5,097 nucleotides of DNA from an uncultured Collinsella sp. (GTDB lineage Bacteria; Actinomycetota; Coriobacteriia; Coriobacteriales; Coriobacteriaceae), in contig URNC01000138.1 in NCBI GenBank assembly GCA_900549065.1, positions 1 through 5,097 on the forward strand. Reading direction: 5' to 3'. The notes under the pieces were generated by a model. It made no database searches. It saw only the letters and a list, made by a program, of their open reading frames with translations, and had not been told where the DNA came from. Of the stretch, positions 1 through 5,097 are shown in pieces (the first letter of the stretch is position 1; each line of letters opens with the position of its first letter). Made by a program: the position numbers and the translations under genes.

Positions 1-3
1 CCT

Positions 4-36
4 TCGTCGGCAGCGTCAGATGTGTATAAGAGACAG
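4..36 (+). other. Nextera transposase adapter remnant (artefact)
   Basis: All 33 bases match the Illumina Nextera read-1 adapter as I know it: the TCGTCGGCAGCGTC primer part at 4-17, followed by the 19-base Tn5 mosaic end AGATGTGTATAAGAGACAG at 18-36. It lies at the very start of the window, as expected for untrimmed library adapter at a contig end. The three bases before it (CCT) would fall where the i5 index ends in such a library. Genomic sequence therefore begins at about base 37. It should not be read as a natural Tn5 or IS50 end, because the 14-base primer part is synthetic. Confidence 0.97.
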
Positions 37-73
37 GCATAAACAGTCCCTATTTCACCGCAACTTAGGGCAG

Positions 74-1036
74 CTAGCGGGTGGGGTGCCAGACGTGGAG
101 GGCGCCGGCGAGGATGTCGACCTCGATGCGCGAGGCGACAACGGGCTCGCCGTCGGCCTGGATGGGGTAGTCGGGCTCCTCAAAGGTAAGCTCGGCATGG
201 CGACAGCGGCGCATGCGAACCGGTGGCAGCTTGGTATGGTGGCCATCTTTGGCCGAAAGGAACATGGGAAGCGCGACCGCGCGCGGAACGGGGCCGCAGG
301 CGTAGCAGACGTCGAGTATGCCGTCGCACGGGTCGGCGTCGGGACAGATGCGATAGCCCGAGCCATAGGTGGGTCCCAGCTGGATGGCCATGATAATCGC
401 CCGCACGTGCTCGGCGGGCGCGCCATCAAAGCTGATGGTCATGGGGTAGTTGCGATAGCGCAGGCCAAACAGCTCAAGTCCTGAGAGGGTGTAGAGCGGA
501 GCGCCCGTCAAGCCGGTCTTTTTGCGCAGCTCAGTGGTGCCCAGACCGATGGCGGCATCGATCCCGACCGAAAGCGTTTGGTCGTAGTACTCAACGGAAG
601 CCTCGCCGCTACCGCTTGCGGGGTTCCACGAGCGAATGCGCCCGATGTCCTGACGCTGCAGCTCACAGGTGAGCAGCGCGCCAAAATCCTTGCCGGAGAA
701 ATCGTCGATGCCGAGCGTCTGGGCAAAATCGTTGCCGGAGCCCACGGGCAGGACGGCAAGAGCGGGGCGGGCGTCCTCCTTTTGTGTCATAAGCCCGTTG
801 ACGATCTCGTGGATTACGCCGTCGCCGCCGAGTGCGATAACGGTGCGATAGTCCGTTGCTTGGGCGGCCAGCTCCTTGGCGTGTCCCATGCGCTCGGTTA
901 GCACCAAGTCAAACTGGGATGCGCGCGCGGTCATATCCAAAAAGCGCTGCAGGCGCTCGGCAACCTCATGCGCGGCGCCCGACTGGGCGGCTGGGTTGGC
1001 GATGATGAGCGTGCGACCAAAATCAGTTGCGTGCAT
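74..1036 (-). CDS. Diacylglycerol kinase family lipid kinase (YegS/DgkB/LCB5 type)
   Basis: This 320-residue protein is expected to transfer phosphate from ATP to a lipid such as diacylglycerol at the inner face of the membrane, recycling lipid or making phosphatidate. The N-terminal nucleotide-binding domain shows IIANPAAQSG (about 11-20), GGDG at 70-73 followed by VIHEIVNGL, and PVGSGNDFA at 97-105. The C-terminal domain carries YGSGYRICPDA near 224-234, then CDGILDV (D238) and a late ADGEP (294-298), all typical of the family. Family members are usually about 290-340 residues, so the protein is complete. I chose the ATG at 1036 because GGGAG (1044-1048, minus strand) lies 7 bases upstream and the NP motif then falls near the N-terminus. 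The GTG at 1108 and ATG at 1060 have no visible ribosome binding site. It lies 87 bases after the CLC gene with no terminator between, so cotranscription is plausible. The exact lipid substrate cannot be read from sequence. Confidence 0.9.
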   Translation of the reverse strand: MHATDFGRTLIIANPAAQSGAAHEVAERLQRFLDMTARASQFDLVLTERMGHAKELAAQATDYRTVIALGGDGVIHEIVNGLMTQKEDARPALAVLPVGSGNDFAQTLGIDDFSGKDFGALLTCELQRQDIGRIRSWNPASGSGEASVEYYDQTLSVGIDAAIGLGTTELRKKTGLTGAPLYTLSGLELFGLRYRNYPMTISFDGAPAEHVRAIIMAIQLGPTYGSGYRICPDADPCDGILDVCYACGPVPRAVALPMFLSAKDGHHTKLPPVRMRRCRHAELTFEEPDYPIQADGEPVVASRIEVDILAGALHVWHPTR

Positions 1037-1043
1037 GGGGCGA

Positions 1044-1048
1044 CTCCC
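1044..1048 (-). promoter_or_regulatory. Ribosome binding site deciding the lipid kinase start
   Basis: The minus strand reads GGGAG with a 7-base spacer before the ATG at 1036. This is the only one of three in-frame candidate starts with a recognisable Shine-Dalgarno sequence, and it supports the 320-residue protein over the 344-residue one. Confidence 0.65.
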
Positions 1049-1123
1049 GGCGTGTGACATGGCAGTGCGGTCGCGCTCAGGTCGGATTGCCCCCGATTGT
1101 GGCTGCACGGCGAATACTAACGT

Positions 1124-2545
1124 CTACTCTATCAGGTCGTTGTGGCGCTCGATAGCATCCGCTACCGTACCGCCCTCATCCACAATAAGCGAACGGCGCT
1201 TGGGTGAGATGATGCGCTGGGCGGGGTATACGCCGCGGTGTCCGGCGGTTAGGTAGCTGATAAAGGCCACGATGACAAAGAACCCGGCTGCCGTGCCGTG
1301 GAACAGGTCGATTGCCATCATGCAGGTGGTGATGGGCACGTTGAGGCCGGCGCAGAACACGCCGAGCATGCCGAGAGCCGCCAGAAAACTGGGATCGAGC
1401 CCGGTAAGGCAACCGATCCAGCCACCGAGTGCCGCACCGATGCCAAACAGGGGCGTGACCTCGCCGCCTTGGAAGCCCGCGCCCAGGGTAAGCGCTGTGA
1501 CGACCAACTTGATGGCTGCGTCCGCCAGGGTGGTGTTGCCTGCAAAACCGGCGCCGGAAAGCCACGTGGAAAGGCCGGCGTAGTCCCAGGCGTCGAGGAG
1601 GGCATAGGCGGCCAAAACCACGAGTGCGCCTATGAGTGCGCGAATAAGGTAATTGGTGATAAAGCGACCGTACAGGCTCTTGACGGTTCGAACCGACGAG
1701 GCAAAGAGGCGTGCCGTCAAACCGAAGATAATGGCGCTGATAACAACGATGACAACCGTTTTGGGCGTCATAGCGGGAACGCTGGCGATGACATTCGCCT
1801 CGTACTCGGTACCCAGGGCGAGTGATGTAAAGTAGCCGGTAAACGAGGCGACCAGGCAGTAGATGCCCGCGGTGTAGTCGATCTTGCCGATAAAGCACAT
1901 CTCCATGCCAAAGAAAGCTCCGGCAAGGGGCGAGCCGAATACGGCGCCAAAGGCCGACGAGATGCCGGCGAGCATGAGGTCGTGGTGGTCATGCTTTTTG
2001 AGGTGGGCGAGGCTCGAGATGTTGCTGGCGATGGTGCCGCCGATCTGCACCGCGGCTCCCTCGCGACCGGCCGATCCGCCCGTTAGGTGCGTGAGCGTGG
2101 AGCACACAAACGTGAGGACGGCCATGCGCATATGGATGAGGCGCGTGCCCAGAGCGGAGTCGATGACCAGGTTGTTGCCGCGCTTGGCGGCAAGACCGTG
2201 GTTTTTGTACACCCATGCGGTGGCCATGCCCACAACGGGAAGCAGCGCGTAAATCCACGCATGGTGCTCACGATAGTCGGTCGCGATATTCAGCGAGGCC
2301 AAAAACGCCCAAGCGGCAACGCCCATGGCGAGCGAGACGATGACGACGAGTGCGAGCAACTTGGCGCTCGCGAGTAGGTTGCGGGCGTTGCGGCGCGTGT
2401 CGGCAGCCAAGAGATGCTCAGAGCGGGTGAGCTGATGCCTGCCTGCCGTGATGACGTCGTTCAGGGAGAAAAAGCCGCCATCGTCGAGCGGCTGGGAATG
2501 ATCCTGCGTTTCGTTTGCGCTTTCGGTTTTGTCGTTATGAGCCAT
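1124..2545 (-). CDS. CLC-family anion transporter, resembling fluoride/proton antiporters (CLC-F)
   Basis: This is a 473-residue polytopic membrane protein of the CLC family. It has a hydrophilic N-terminus of about 60 residues, then many hydrophobic segments from about 62. Visible motifs are GNN at 123-125 where chloride-type CLCs have GSGIP, GREGA at 160-164 with the gating glutamate E162, SPLAGAFFGMEM at 205-216, GGEVTP at 360-365, and Y440 in GVYPAQ near the C-terminus. In ClcA-type chloride/proton exchangers the equivalents are GREGP, an inner proton glutamate in an EEM motif, and GGIFAP. Here the inner glutamate position appears to be Met216, while GGEVTP matches what I recall of fluoride-exporting CLC-F proteins. 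Family membership is certain; fluoride as substrate is inference. The start at 2545 is chosen because AGAGG lies 5 bases upstream; a TTG at 2572 would add nine residues without support. No C-terminal CBS domains are present. Confidence 0.92.
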   Translation of the reverse strand: MAHNDKTESANETQDHSQPLDDGGFFSLNDVITAGRHQLTRSEHLLAADTRRNARNLLASAKLLALVVIVSLAMGVAAWAFLASLNIATDYREHHAWIYALLPVVGMATAWVYKNHGLAAKRGNNLVIDSALGTRLIHMRMAVLTFVCSTLTHLTGGSAGREGAAVQIGGTIASNISSLAHLKKHDHHDLMLAGISSAFGAVFGSPLAGAFFGMEMCFIGKIDYTAGIYCLVASFTGYFTSLALGTEYEANVIASVPAMTPKTVVIVVISAIIFGLTARLFASSVRTVKSLYGRFITNYLIRALIGALVVLAAYALLDAWDYAGLSTWLSGAGFAGNTTLADAAIKLVVTALTLGAGFQGGEVTPLFGIGAALGGWIGCLTGLDPSFLAALGMLGVFCAGLNVPITTCMMAIDLFHGTAAGFFVIVAFISYLTAGHRGVYPAQRIISPKRRSLIVDEGGTVADAIERHNDLIE

Positions 2546-2550
2546 ACGTT

Positions 2551-2555
2551 CCTCT
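2551..2555 (-). promoter_or_regulatory. Ribosome binding site of the CLC gene
   Basis: The minus strand reads AAAAGAGGAACGT immediately before the ATG at 2545, giving an AGAGG core with a 5-base spacer. It favours this ATG over the in-frame TTG at 2572. Confidence 0.7.
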
Positions 2556-2574
2556 TTTAGGTTGCAACGCAAGC

Positions 2575-2580
2575 ATTATA
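2575..2580 (-). promoter_or_regulatory. Candidate -10 element for the CLC gene
   Basis: The minus strand carries a perfect TATAAT here, 29 bases before the CLC start codon, so the leader would be roughly 20-25 bases. No good TTGACA-like -35 box is found 16-18 bases upstream (GGCTCG lies there), so the call rests on the -10 hexamer and its position in the divergent intergenic region. Confidence 0.45.
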
Positions 2581-2692
2581 AAACGCGGTAAACGCGACGA
2601 GCCGGTGGGTTGGTTTCCATTCTGTTTCGCGGCCTACAACCGACAGGTGTATTTGCGGGTACAGGCCGAGTCGCGGTCGTGCGTCGGGGGAT

Positions 2693-2698
2693 TATACT
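2693..2698 (+). promoter_or_regulatory. Candidate -10 element for moeA
   Basis: TATACT occurs 57 bases before the moeA start, in the divergent region between the CLC gene and moeA. The -35 position is poor (GTCGCG at a 17-base spacing). Transcription from here would give a leader of about 50 bases containing the hairpin at 2717-2737. The overlapping minus-strand reading gives TATAAT at 2691-2696, but it has no -35 either. Confidence 0.4.
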
Positions 2699-2716
2699 GA
2701 GACAAGCATAAAGAAT

Positions 2717-2737
2717 CGGCGCCCCTGTTGTGCGCCG
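2717..2737 (+). promoter_or_regulatory. GC-rich hairpin in the moeA leader
   Basis: CGGCGC (2717-2722) and GCGCCG (2732-2737) form a perfect 6-base-pair stem with a 9-base loop. It ends 7 bases before the moeA ribosome binding site. There is no following T run, so it is not a terminator. It could affect translation or be a protein or RNA control site; no known riboswitch was recognised. Confidence 0.4.
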
Positions 2738-2744
2738 TGACATT

Positions 2745-2750
2745 AAGAGG
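2745..2750 (+). promoter_or_regulatory. Ribosome binding site deciding the moeA start
   Basis: AAGAGG lies 5 bases before the ATG at 2756. The upstream in-frame GTG at 2750 overlaps this Shine-Dalgarno sequence and so is not a credible start. Confidence 0.75.
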
Positions 2751-2755
2751 TGCAT

Positions 2756-4018
2756 ATGGCAGAGAAACTCATTCCGCTGGATGACGCACAGTCGATTGTC
2801 CTGTCGCACGTTGCTCCGACCGATCTCGTCGAGATTCCCGTGTGGCAGGCCGCCGGTCTTCCCTTGGCCGAGGACGCGGTGGCCGATATCGACATCTCGC
2901 CGTTTGCCAACAGCGCTATGGACGGATATGCCGTGCGCTCGGCGGACTTGGCGCAGGCATCTGGCGAGGCGCCGGTGACGCTCGACGTTATCGGACACGA
3001 GGCCGCGGGCCATGTGTTTGAGGGCGCTATCGGCGCGGGCGAGGCGGTCCGCATTATGACAGGCGCGCCGGTGCCCGAAGGTGCCGACGCCGTGGTGAAA
3101 TACGAGATCGTCGATGTGCTCGACGGCGATGGCAACGAGGGCTCGCACGTTCGCTTCTCGGCGCCTACCAAGGTAGGGGAGAACGTTCGCTCTGCCGCCG
3201 AGGAAGCCCATGCCGGCGATGCTGTGATGCACGCCGGCGAGGTCGTGGCTCCGGCGGGCGCGGGTCTGCTGGCAAGCGCCGGATACGCGAGCGTGAAGGT
3301 GCACGCCGCCCCACGTGTGGGCATTATCTCGCTGGGCACGGAACTGGTCGCACCGAGTAAGGTACCGGCGCGCGGTCAGATTCGTGATTCCAACTCGTCG
3401 GCGTTGATGGCCGAAGCACTTGATGCCGGCGCCGAGCCCGTGTTCTACGGCATTGCGCCCGATGATGAGCAGGCGATTGCCGAGCTGGTTCATCGTGCCG
3501 TGCAGGAGTGCGACTTTGTCATTACGAGCGGCGGTGCCTCGGCGGGCGACTACGACTATGTGACGGCGCTGGTCCAGCGCGAGGGCGAGGTGCTCTTCGA
3601 TCGCATCTCGATGCGCCCCGGCAAGGCCATTACGTTTGGCTTGCTCGCAGGTAAGCCCTACCTGGGACTTTCAGGCAATCCGGCCGCGGCGTATGTAGGC
3701 TTTGAGATGCTTGCCCGTCCGGCGATCCGTAAGATGCGCGGCTTTGCCGAGGGTGTGCGCCCCGTGCAGCGGGCGACGCTCACGCACAGCGTGAAAAAGC
3801 GACAGCATCGCCGCTTCTTCGATCGCGCCACGGTTTTGCGCGACCCCGAGACCGGTGAGTTGTTGGTGACCGAGGCTAAGACGCAGAATTCGGCGCTGCT
3901 CGGCACGATGCAGCGGGCCAACTGCCTGCTGCGTATTGACGAAGGACCGTGCGAGCTCAAGGCGGGCGACGTCGTGGATGTCGTGCGTGTCGACCTGCCT
4001 GAGGGCACGGTGCTATAG
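2756..4018 (+). CDS. moeA: Molybdopterin molybdenumtransferase MoeA
   Basis: MoeA is the cytoplasmic enzyme that inserts molybdate into adenylylated molybdopterin, releasing AMP and completing molybdenum cofactor. The 420-residue protein is close to the usual length (about 400-420). The MoeA N-terminal region spans about 5-170, with NSAMDGYAV around D56 and IMTGAPVPEGADAVV at 100-114. The central MoCF-binding domain (about 175-320) has RDSNSSAL, ITSGGASAGDYDYV at 256-269 (most relatives read GGVSxGDYD), MRPGKAITFG from 286 and LSGNPAAAYVGFE around 305-317. The C-terminal MoeA domain fills roughly 335-420. Key acidic and lysine residues of the family motifs are present, so the enzyme looks functional. 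It is first in a two-gene unit with the mogA/moaB gene, whose start lies 10 bases after the stop, and both act in consecutive steps. No fused regulatory or PBP-like domain is seen. Confidence 0.96.
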   Translation: MAEKLIPLDDAQSIVLSHVAPTDLVEIPVWQAAGLPLAEDAVADIDISPFANSAMDGYAVRSADLAQASGEAPVTLDVIGHEAAGHVFEGAIGAGEAVRIMTGAPVPEGADAVVKYEIVDVLDGDGNEGSHVRFSAPTKVGENVRSAAEEAHAGDAVMHAGEVVAPAGAGLLASAGYASVKVHAAPRVGIISLGTELVAPSKVPARGQIRDSNSSALMAEALDAGAEPVFYGIAPDDEQAIAELVHRAVQECDFVITSGGASAGDYDYVTALVQREGEVLFDRISMRPGKAITFGLLAGKPYLGLSGNPAAAYVGFEMLARPAIRKMRGFAEGVRPVQRATLTHSVKKRQHRRFFDRATVLRDPETGELLVTEAKTQNSALLGTMQRANCLLRIDEGPCELKAGDVVDVVRVDLPEGTVL

Positions 4019-4022
4019 GAGG
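4017..4022 (+). promoter_or_regulatory. Strong ribosome binding site overlapping the moeA stop
   Basis: AGGAGG overlaps the last two bases of the moeA TAG stop and lies 6 bases before the next ATG at 4029. This arrangement suggests translational coupling of moeA and the mogA/moaB gene on one mRNA and fixes the start of the second gene. Confidence 0.85.
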
Positions 4023-4028
4023 AATGCT

Positions 4029-4508
4029 ATGGAGTTGAAGATTTCGATTGTGACGTGCTCGGATACGCGCGATCTTGCCCAGGACGAGGCTGGAGCCGCA
4101 CTCGAGGAACTCATCATGGCGCAGGGCTGGACGGTTGCCTCACATGTGGTCGTGCGCGACGACGCTAGCGAGATCGGTGATGCCATTGTGGAAGCCGCCG
4201 ATGAGTGCCACGCCAATGTTGTGCTCACCTGCGGCGGCACGGGGCTTTCGATGCGCGATGTGACGCCCGAGGCGACGCGTGCCGTCTGCGACCGCGATGT
4301 GCCGGGCATTGCAGAGGCAATCCGTGCGTATTCCATGACCAAGACGCGCCGCGCTATGCTCTCGCGCGCCGTGTGCATGCAGCGTGGGCATACACTTGTC
4401 ATCAACTTTCCCGGTTCTACGAAGGCCGCCCGCGAAAGCTGGGAGGCCGTGAGCGACCAGCTGGAGCATGCGGCCCAAATGACGGCGGGCGGCGGGCACG
4501 CCAAATAA
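4029..4508 (+). CDS. MogA/MoaB-family molybdopterin adenylyltransferase
   Basis: This 159-residue single-domain MoCF-biosynthesis protein is expected to activate molybdopterin with ATP, forming the adenylylated molybdopterin that MoeA uses. The MoCF signature is clear: a beta strand start KISIVTCSDTR (4-14), VVLTCGGTGLSMRDVTPEAT (64-83) with the GGTG loop and D77, VPGIAEAIR (91-99), and LVINFPGSTKAARES (123-137). Its length fits MoaB/MogA proteins (about 160-195). Sequence alone does not separate MogA from MoaB naming, but its place directly behind moeA, with a ribosome binding site overlapping the moeA stop, supports the adenylyltransferase role. The ATG at 4029 is chosen for that site; a longer reading would run back inside moeA. 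A Rho-independent terminator follows. Confidence 0.92.
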   Translation: MELKISIVTCSDTRDLAQDEAGAALEELIMAQGWTVASHVVVRDDASEIGDAIVEAADECHANVVLTCGGTGLSMRDVTPEATRAVCDRDVPGIAEAIRAYSMTKTRRAMLSRAVCMQRGHTLVINFPGSTKAARESWEAVSDQLEHAAQMTAGGGHAK

Positions 4509-4521
4509 GCGCACTACCTGC

Positions 4522-4556
4522 GGCGGGGCGACCTGAACGGCTGCTCTGCCTTTTTT
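4522..4556 (+). terminator. Rho-independent terminator after the moeA-mog unit
   Basis: GGCGGGGCG (4522-4530) pairs with TGCTCTGCC (4542-4550) as a 9-base-pair stem with three G-U pairs. Two more C-G pairs (4532-4533 with 4539-4540) can form above an A-C mismatch, closing a 5-base loop. The stem is followed at once by TTTTTT (4551-4556). It begins 13 bases after the upstream stop codon, the expected place for an operon end, and implies that modA has its own promoter. Confidence 0.72.
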
Positions 4557-4577
4557 ATGCAGCGACAGTGCAGCCGT
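4537..4577. repeat. Imperfect inverted repeat overlapping the terminator
   Basis: The 12-base arms at 4537-4548 (ACGGCTGCTCTG) and 4566-4577 (CAGTGCAGCCGT) are complementary except for one T-T mismatch, with a 17-base loop that contains the terminator T run. The left arm shares bases with the 3' arm of the terminator stem, so the two structures exclude each other. No T run follows the right arm. Confidence 0.5.
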
Positions 4578-4646
4578 CTCGGGGTTATCGGTGAAAGAAA
4601 TTTATTAGGCGAGAAGTAATTATCACAAACATTATTCGCGCCGAAG

Positions 4647-4652
4647 TATAAT
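4647..4652 (+). promoter_or_regulatory. Candidate -10 element for modA
   Basis: A perfect TATAAT lies 61 bases before the modA start in an AT-richer spacer (about 4590-4670), downstream of the terminator. No convincing -35 box is seen at 17 bases (CACAAA). Just upstream, ATTAT occurs twice as a direct repeat 12 bases apart (4619-4623 and 4631-4635) and might be an operator, though this is speculative. Confidence 0.5.
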
Positions 4653-4668
4653 CTAGTAACAGAATAAA

Positions 4669-4690
4669 GCCCGCGGTGGGGTGCCCGGGC
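4669..4690 (+). promoter_or_regulatory. GC-rich hairpin in the modA leader
   Basis: GCCCG (4669-4673) pairs with CGGGC (4686-4690). After a bulged C, GG (4675-4676) pairs with CC (4684-4685), leaving a 7-base loop. It ends 10 bases before the modA ribosome binding site and has no T run. Its placement resembles that of the moeA leader hairpin. Confidence 0.35.
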
Positions 4691-4700
4691 ATAGCGTTCG

Positions 4701-4706
4701 AAAGGG
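4701..4706 (+). promoter_or_regulatory. Ribosome binding site deciding the modA start
   Basis: AAAGGG lies 6 bases before the ATG at 4713. The in-frame ATG at 4707 directly abuts it and the ATG at 4722 is 15 bases away, so 4713 is the best start. Confidence 0.6.
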
Positions 4707-4712
4707 ATGAAC

Positions 4713-5097
4713 ATGTTCGATATGGTTTCTCGCCGCGGATTCGTCTCGCTTTCTGCTCTCGCCGCTGCCGGCCTTGGTCTTGCCGGCTGCTCGGGCAGCA
4801 AGACGTCCGAGCCGGCCGGATCCGATGCCGGTTCTGCTAAGGCATCTTCCAAGAAAGCTGTCGAGCTGCAGGTTTTTGCCGCCAATTCGCTCGAGAAGGC
4901 GCTGCCCGAGGTTCAGGAGCTTTACACCGAGCAGACCGGCACCACGTTTGCCGACACGCAGTTTAAGGCGTCTGGCGACCTTGTCGAGCAGATGCGCGCC
5001 GGTGCCGCCGTCGACGTGCTCATCACGGCCTCCAAGGGCACCATGGACGACGCCGAAGCCGCCGATCTCGTCGACGCCGACACGCGTGAGGATATGT
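4713..5097 (+). CDS. modA: Molybdate ABC transporter substrate-binding lipoprotein ModA (partial, 3' end missing)
   Basis: ModA captures molybdate (often also tungstate) outside the membrane and hands it to the ModB permease and ModC ATPase. Only the first 128 codons are in the window; a full protein would be about 250-280 residues. The N-terminus has a twin-arginine motif SRRGF (6-10), a hydrophobic stretch (about 11-25) and a lipobox LAGC with C26 as the lipidated cysteine, then a Ser/Ala/Lys-rich linker to about 48. The binding domain starts with LQVFAANSLEKAL (52-64), where S59 matches the first oxyanion-binding serine, and continues with KASGDLVEQMRAGAAVDVLITAS (85-107), where S87 matches the second. 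The reading frame is open to the window edge. It lies 204 bases after the mogA/moaB gene, behind a terminator and with its own -10. modB and modC are expected next but cannot be seen. A tungstate-specific relative (WtpA/TupA) is less likely but not excluded. Confidence 0.9.
   Translation, partial: MFDMVSRRGFVSLSALAAAGLGLAGCSGSKTSEPAGSDAGSAKASSKKAVELQVFAANSLEKALPEVQELYTEQTGTTFADTQFKASGDLVEQMRAGAAVDVLITASKGTMDDAEAADLVDADTREDM

Noticed and set aside
18..36. Natural Tn5/IS50 mosaic end
   Set aside because: The 14 bases before it are the synthetic Nextera primer sequence, and no transposase or target duplication is present.
48..70. Inverted repeat CCCTA/TAGGG downstream of the lipid kinase as a terminator
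   Set aside because: The 5-base stem has a 13-base loop and no T run on the minus strand, and lies next to the adapter-truncated end.
20..484. 154-codon plus-strand reading frame starting MCIRDR
   Set aside because: It starts inside the synthetic adapter and runs antisense to the well-supported lipid kinase; it shows no recognisable motif.
1037..1108. Longer lipid kinase starting at GTG 1108 or ATG 1060
   Set aside because: Neither has a ribosome binding site, and the added residues lie before the normal family N-terminus.
1298..1825. 175-codon plus-strand frame opposite the CLC gene
   Set aside because: It is low-complexity, rich in Gly/Ala/Asp/Arg, and antisense to an unmistakable CLC protein.
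2702..2709. Shared octamer ACAAGCAT (moeA) and ACAAACAT (4625-4632, modA) as an operator
   Set aside because: The match is 7 of 8 bases and sits at different positions relative to the two -10 boxes; it is too short to support alone.
2546..2755. Fluoride or molybdenum-cofactor riboswitch in the divergent intergenic region
   Set aside because: Neither strand shows the conserved elements I know for these classes; only a short 6-base-pair hairpin before moeA is evident.
2576..3493. 305-codon minus-strand frame and a 198-codon one (2743-3339) opposite moeA
   Set aside because: Long antisense frames are expected in GC-rich coding DNA; they are Arg/His/Ala-rich, lack family motifs, and moeA is clear on the other strand.

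Overview
The window looks like the end of a metagenomic or draft contig from a GC-rich actinobacterium. Codons strongly prefer G or C in third position, and the last gene has a Tat-type lipoprotein leader with 'LAGC' lipobox. These traits resemble gut Coriobacteriia such as Collinsella. That placement is inferred from sequence style; no rRNA or marker gene is present to confirm it.

Bases 4-36 are not biological. They match the Illumina Nextera read-1 transposase adapter, so genomic sequence begins at about base 37. The left half, on the minus strand, holds a CLC-family anion transporter followed 87 bases downstream by a diacylglycerol/lipid kinase of the YegS/DgkB/LCB5 family. No terminator is visible between them, so they may share a transcript. 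The transporter carries GREGA, GNN and GGEVTP motifs that look more like the fluoride/proton-exchanging CLC-F clade than a chloride-type CLC.

A divergent intergenic region of about 210 bases (2546-2755) separates this pair from the right half, which is plus-strand molybdenum metabolism. moeA (molybdate insertion into molybdopterin) and a mogA/moaB-type gene (molybdopterin adenylylation) are tightly coupled, with the second gene's ribosome binding site overlapping the moeA stop codon. A Rho-independent terminator follows. After a more AT-rich spacer with its own promoter-like sequence comes the 5' part of modA, encoding the molybdate-binding lipoprotein of an ABC importer; it is cut off by the window end. 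Together the right half links molybdate capture at the cell surface (ModA) to the last two steps of molybdenum cofactor synthesis (Mog, then MoeA). No molybdoenzyme is visible.

I see no mobile element, CRISPR array, tRNA, rRNA or clearly new system. The points most worth checking are the adapter remnant, the ion specificity of the CLC protein, and the similar hairpin-bearing leaders of moeA and modA.
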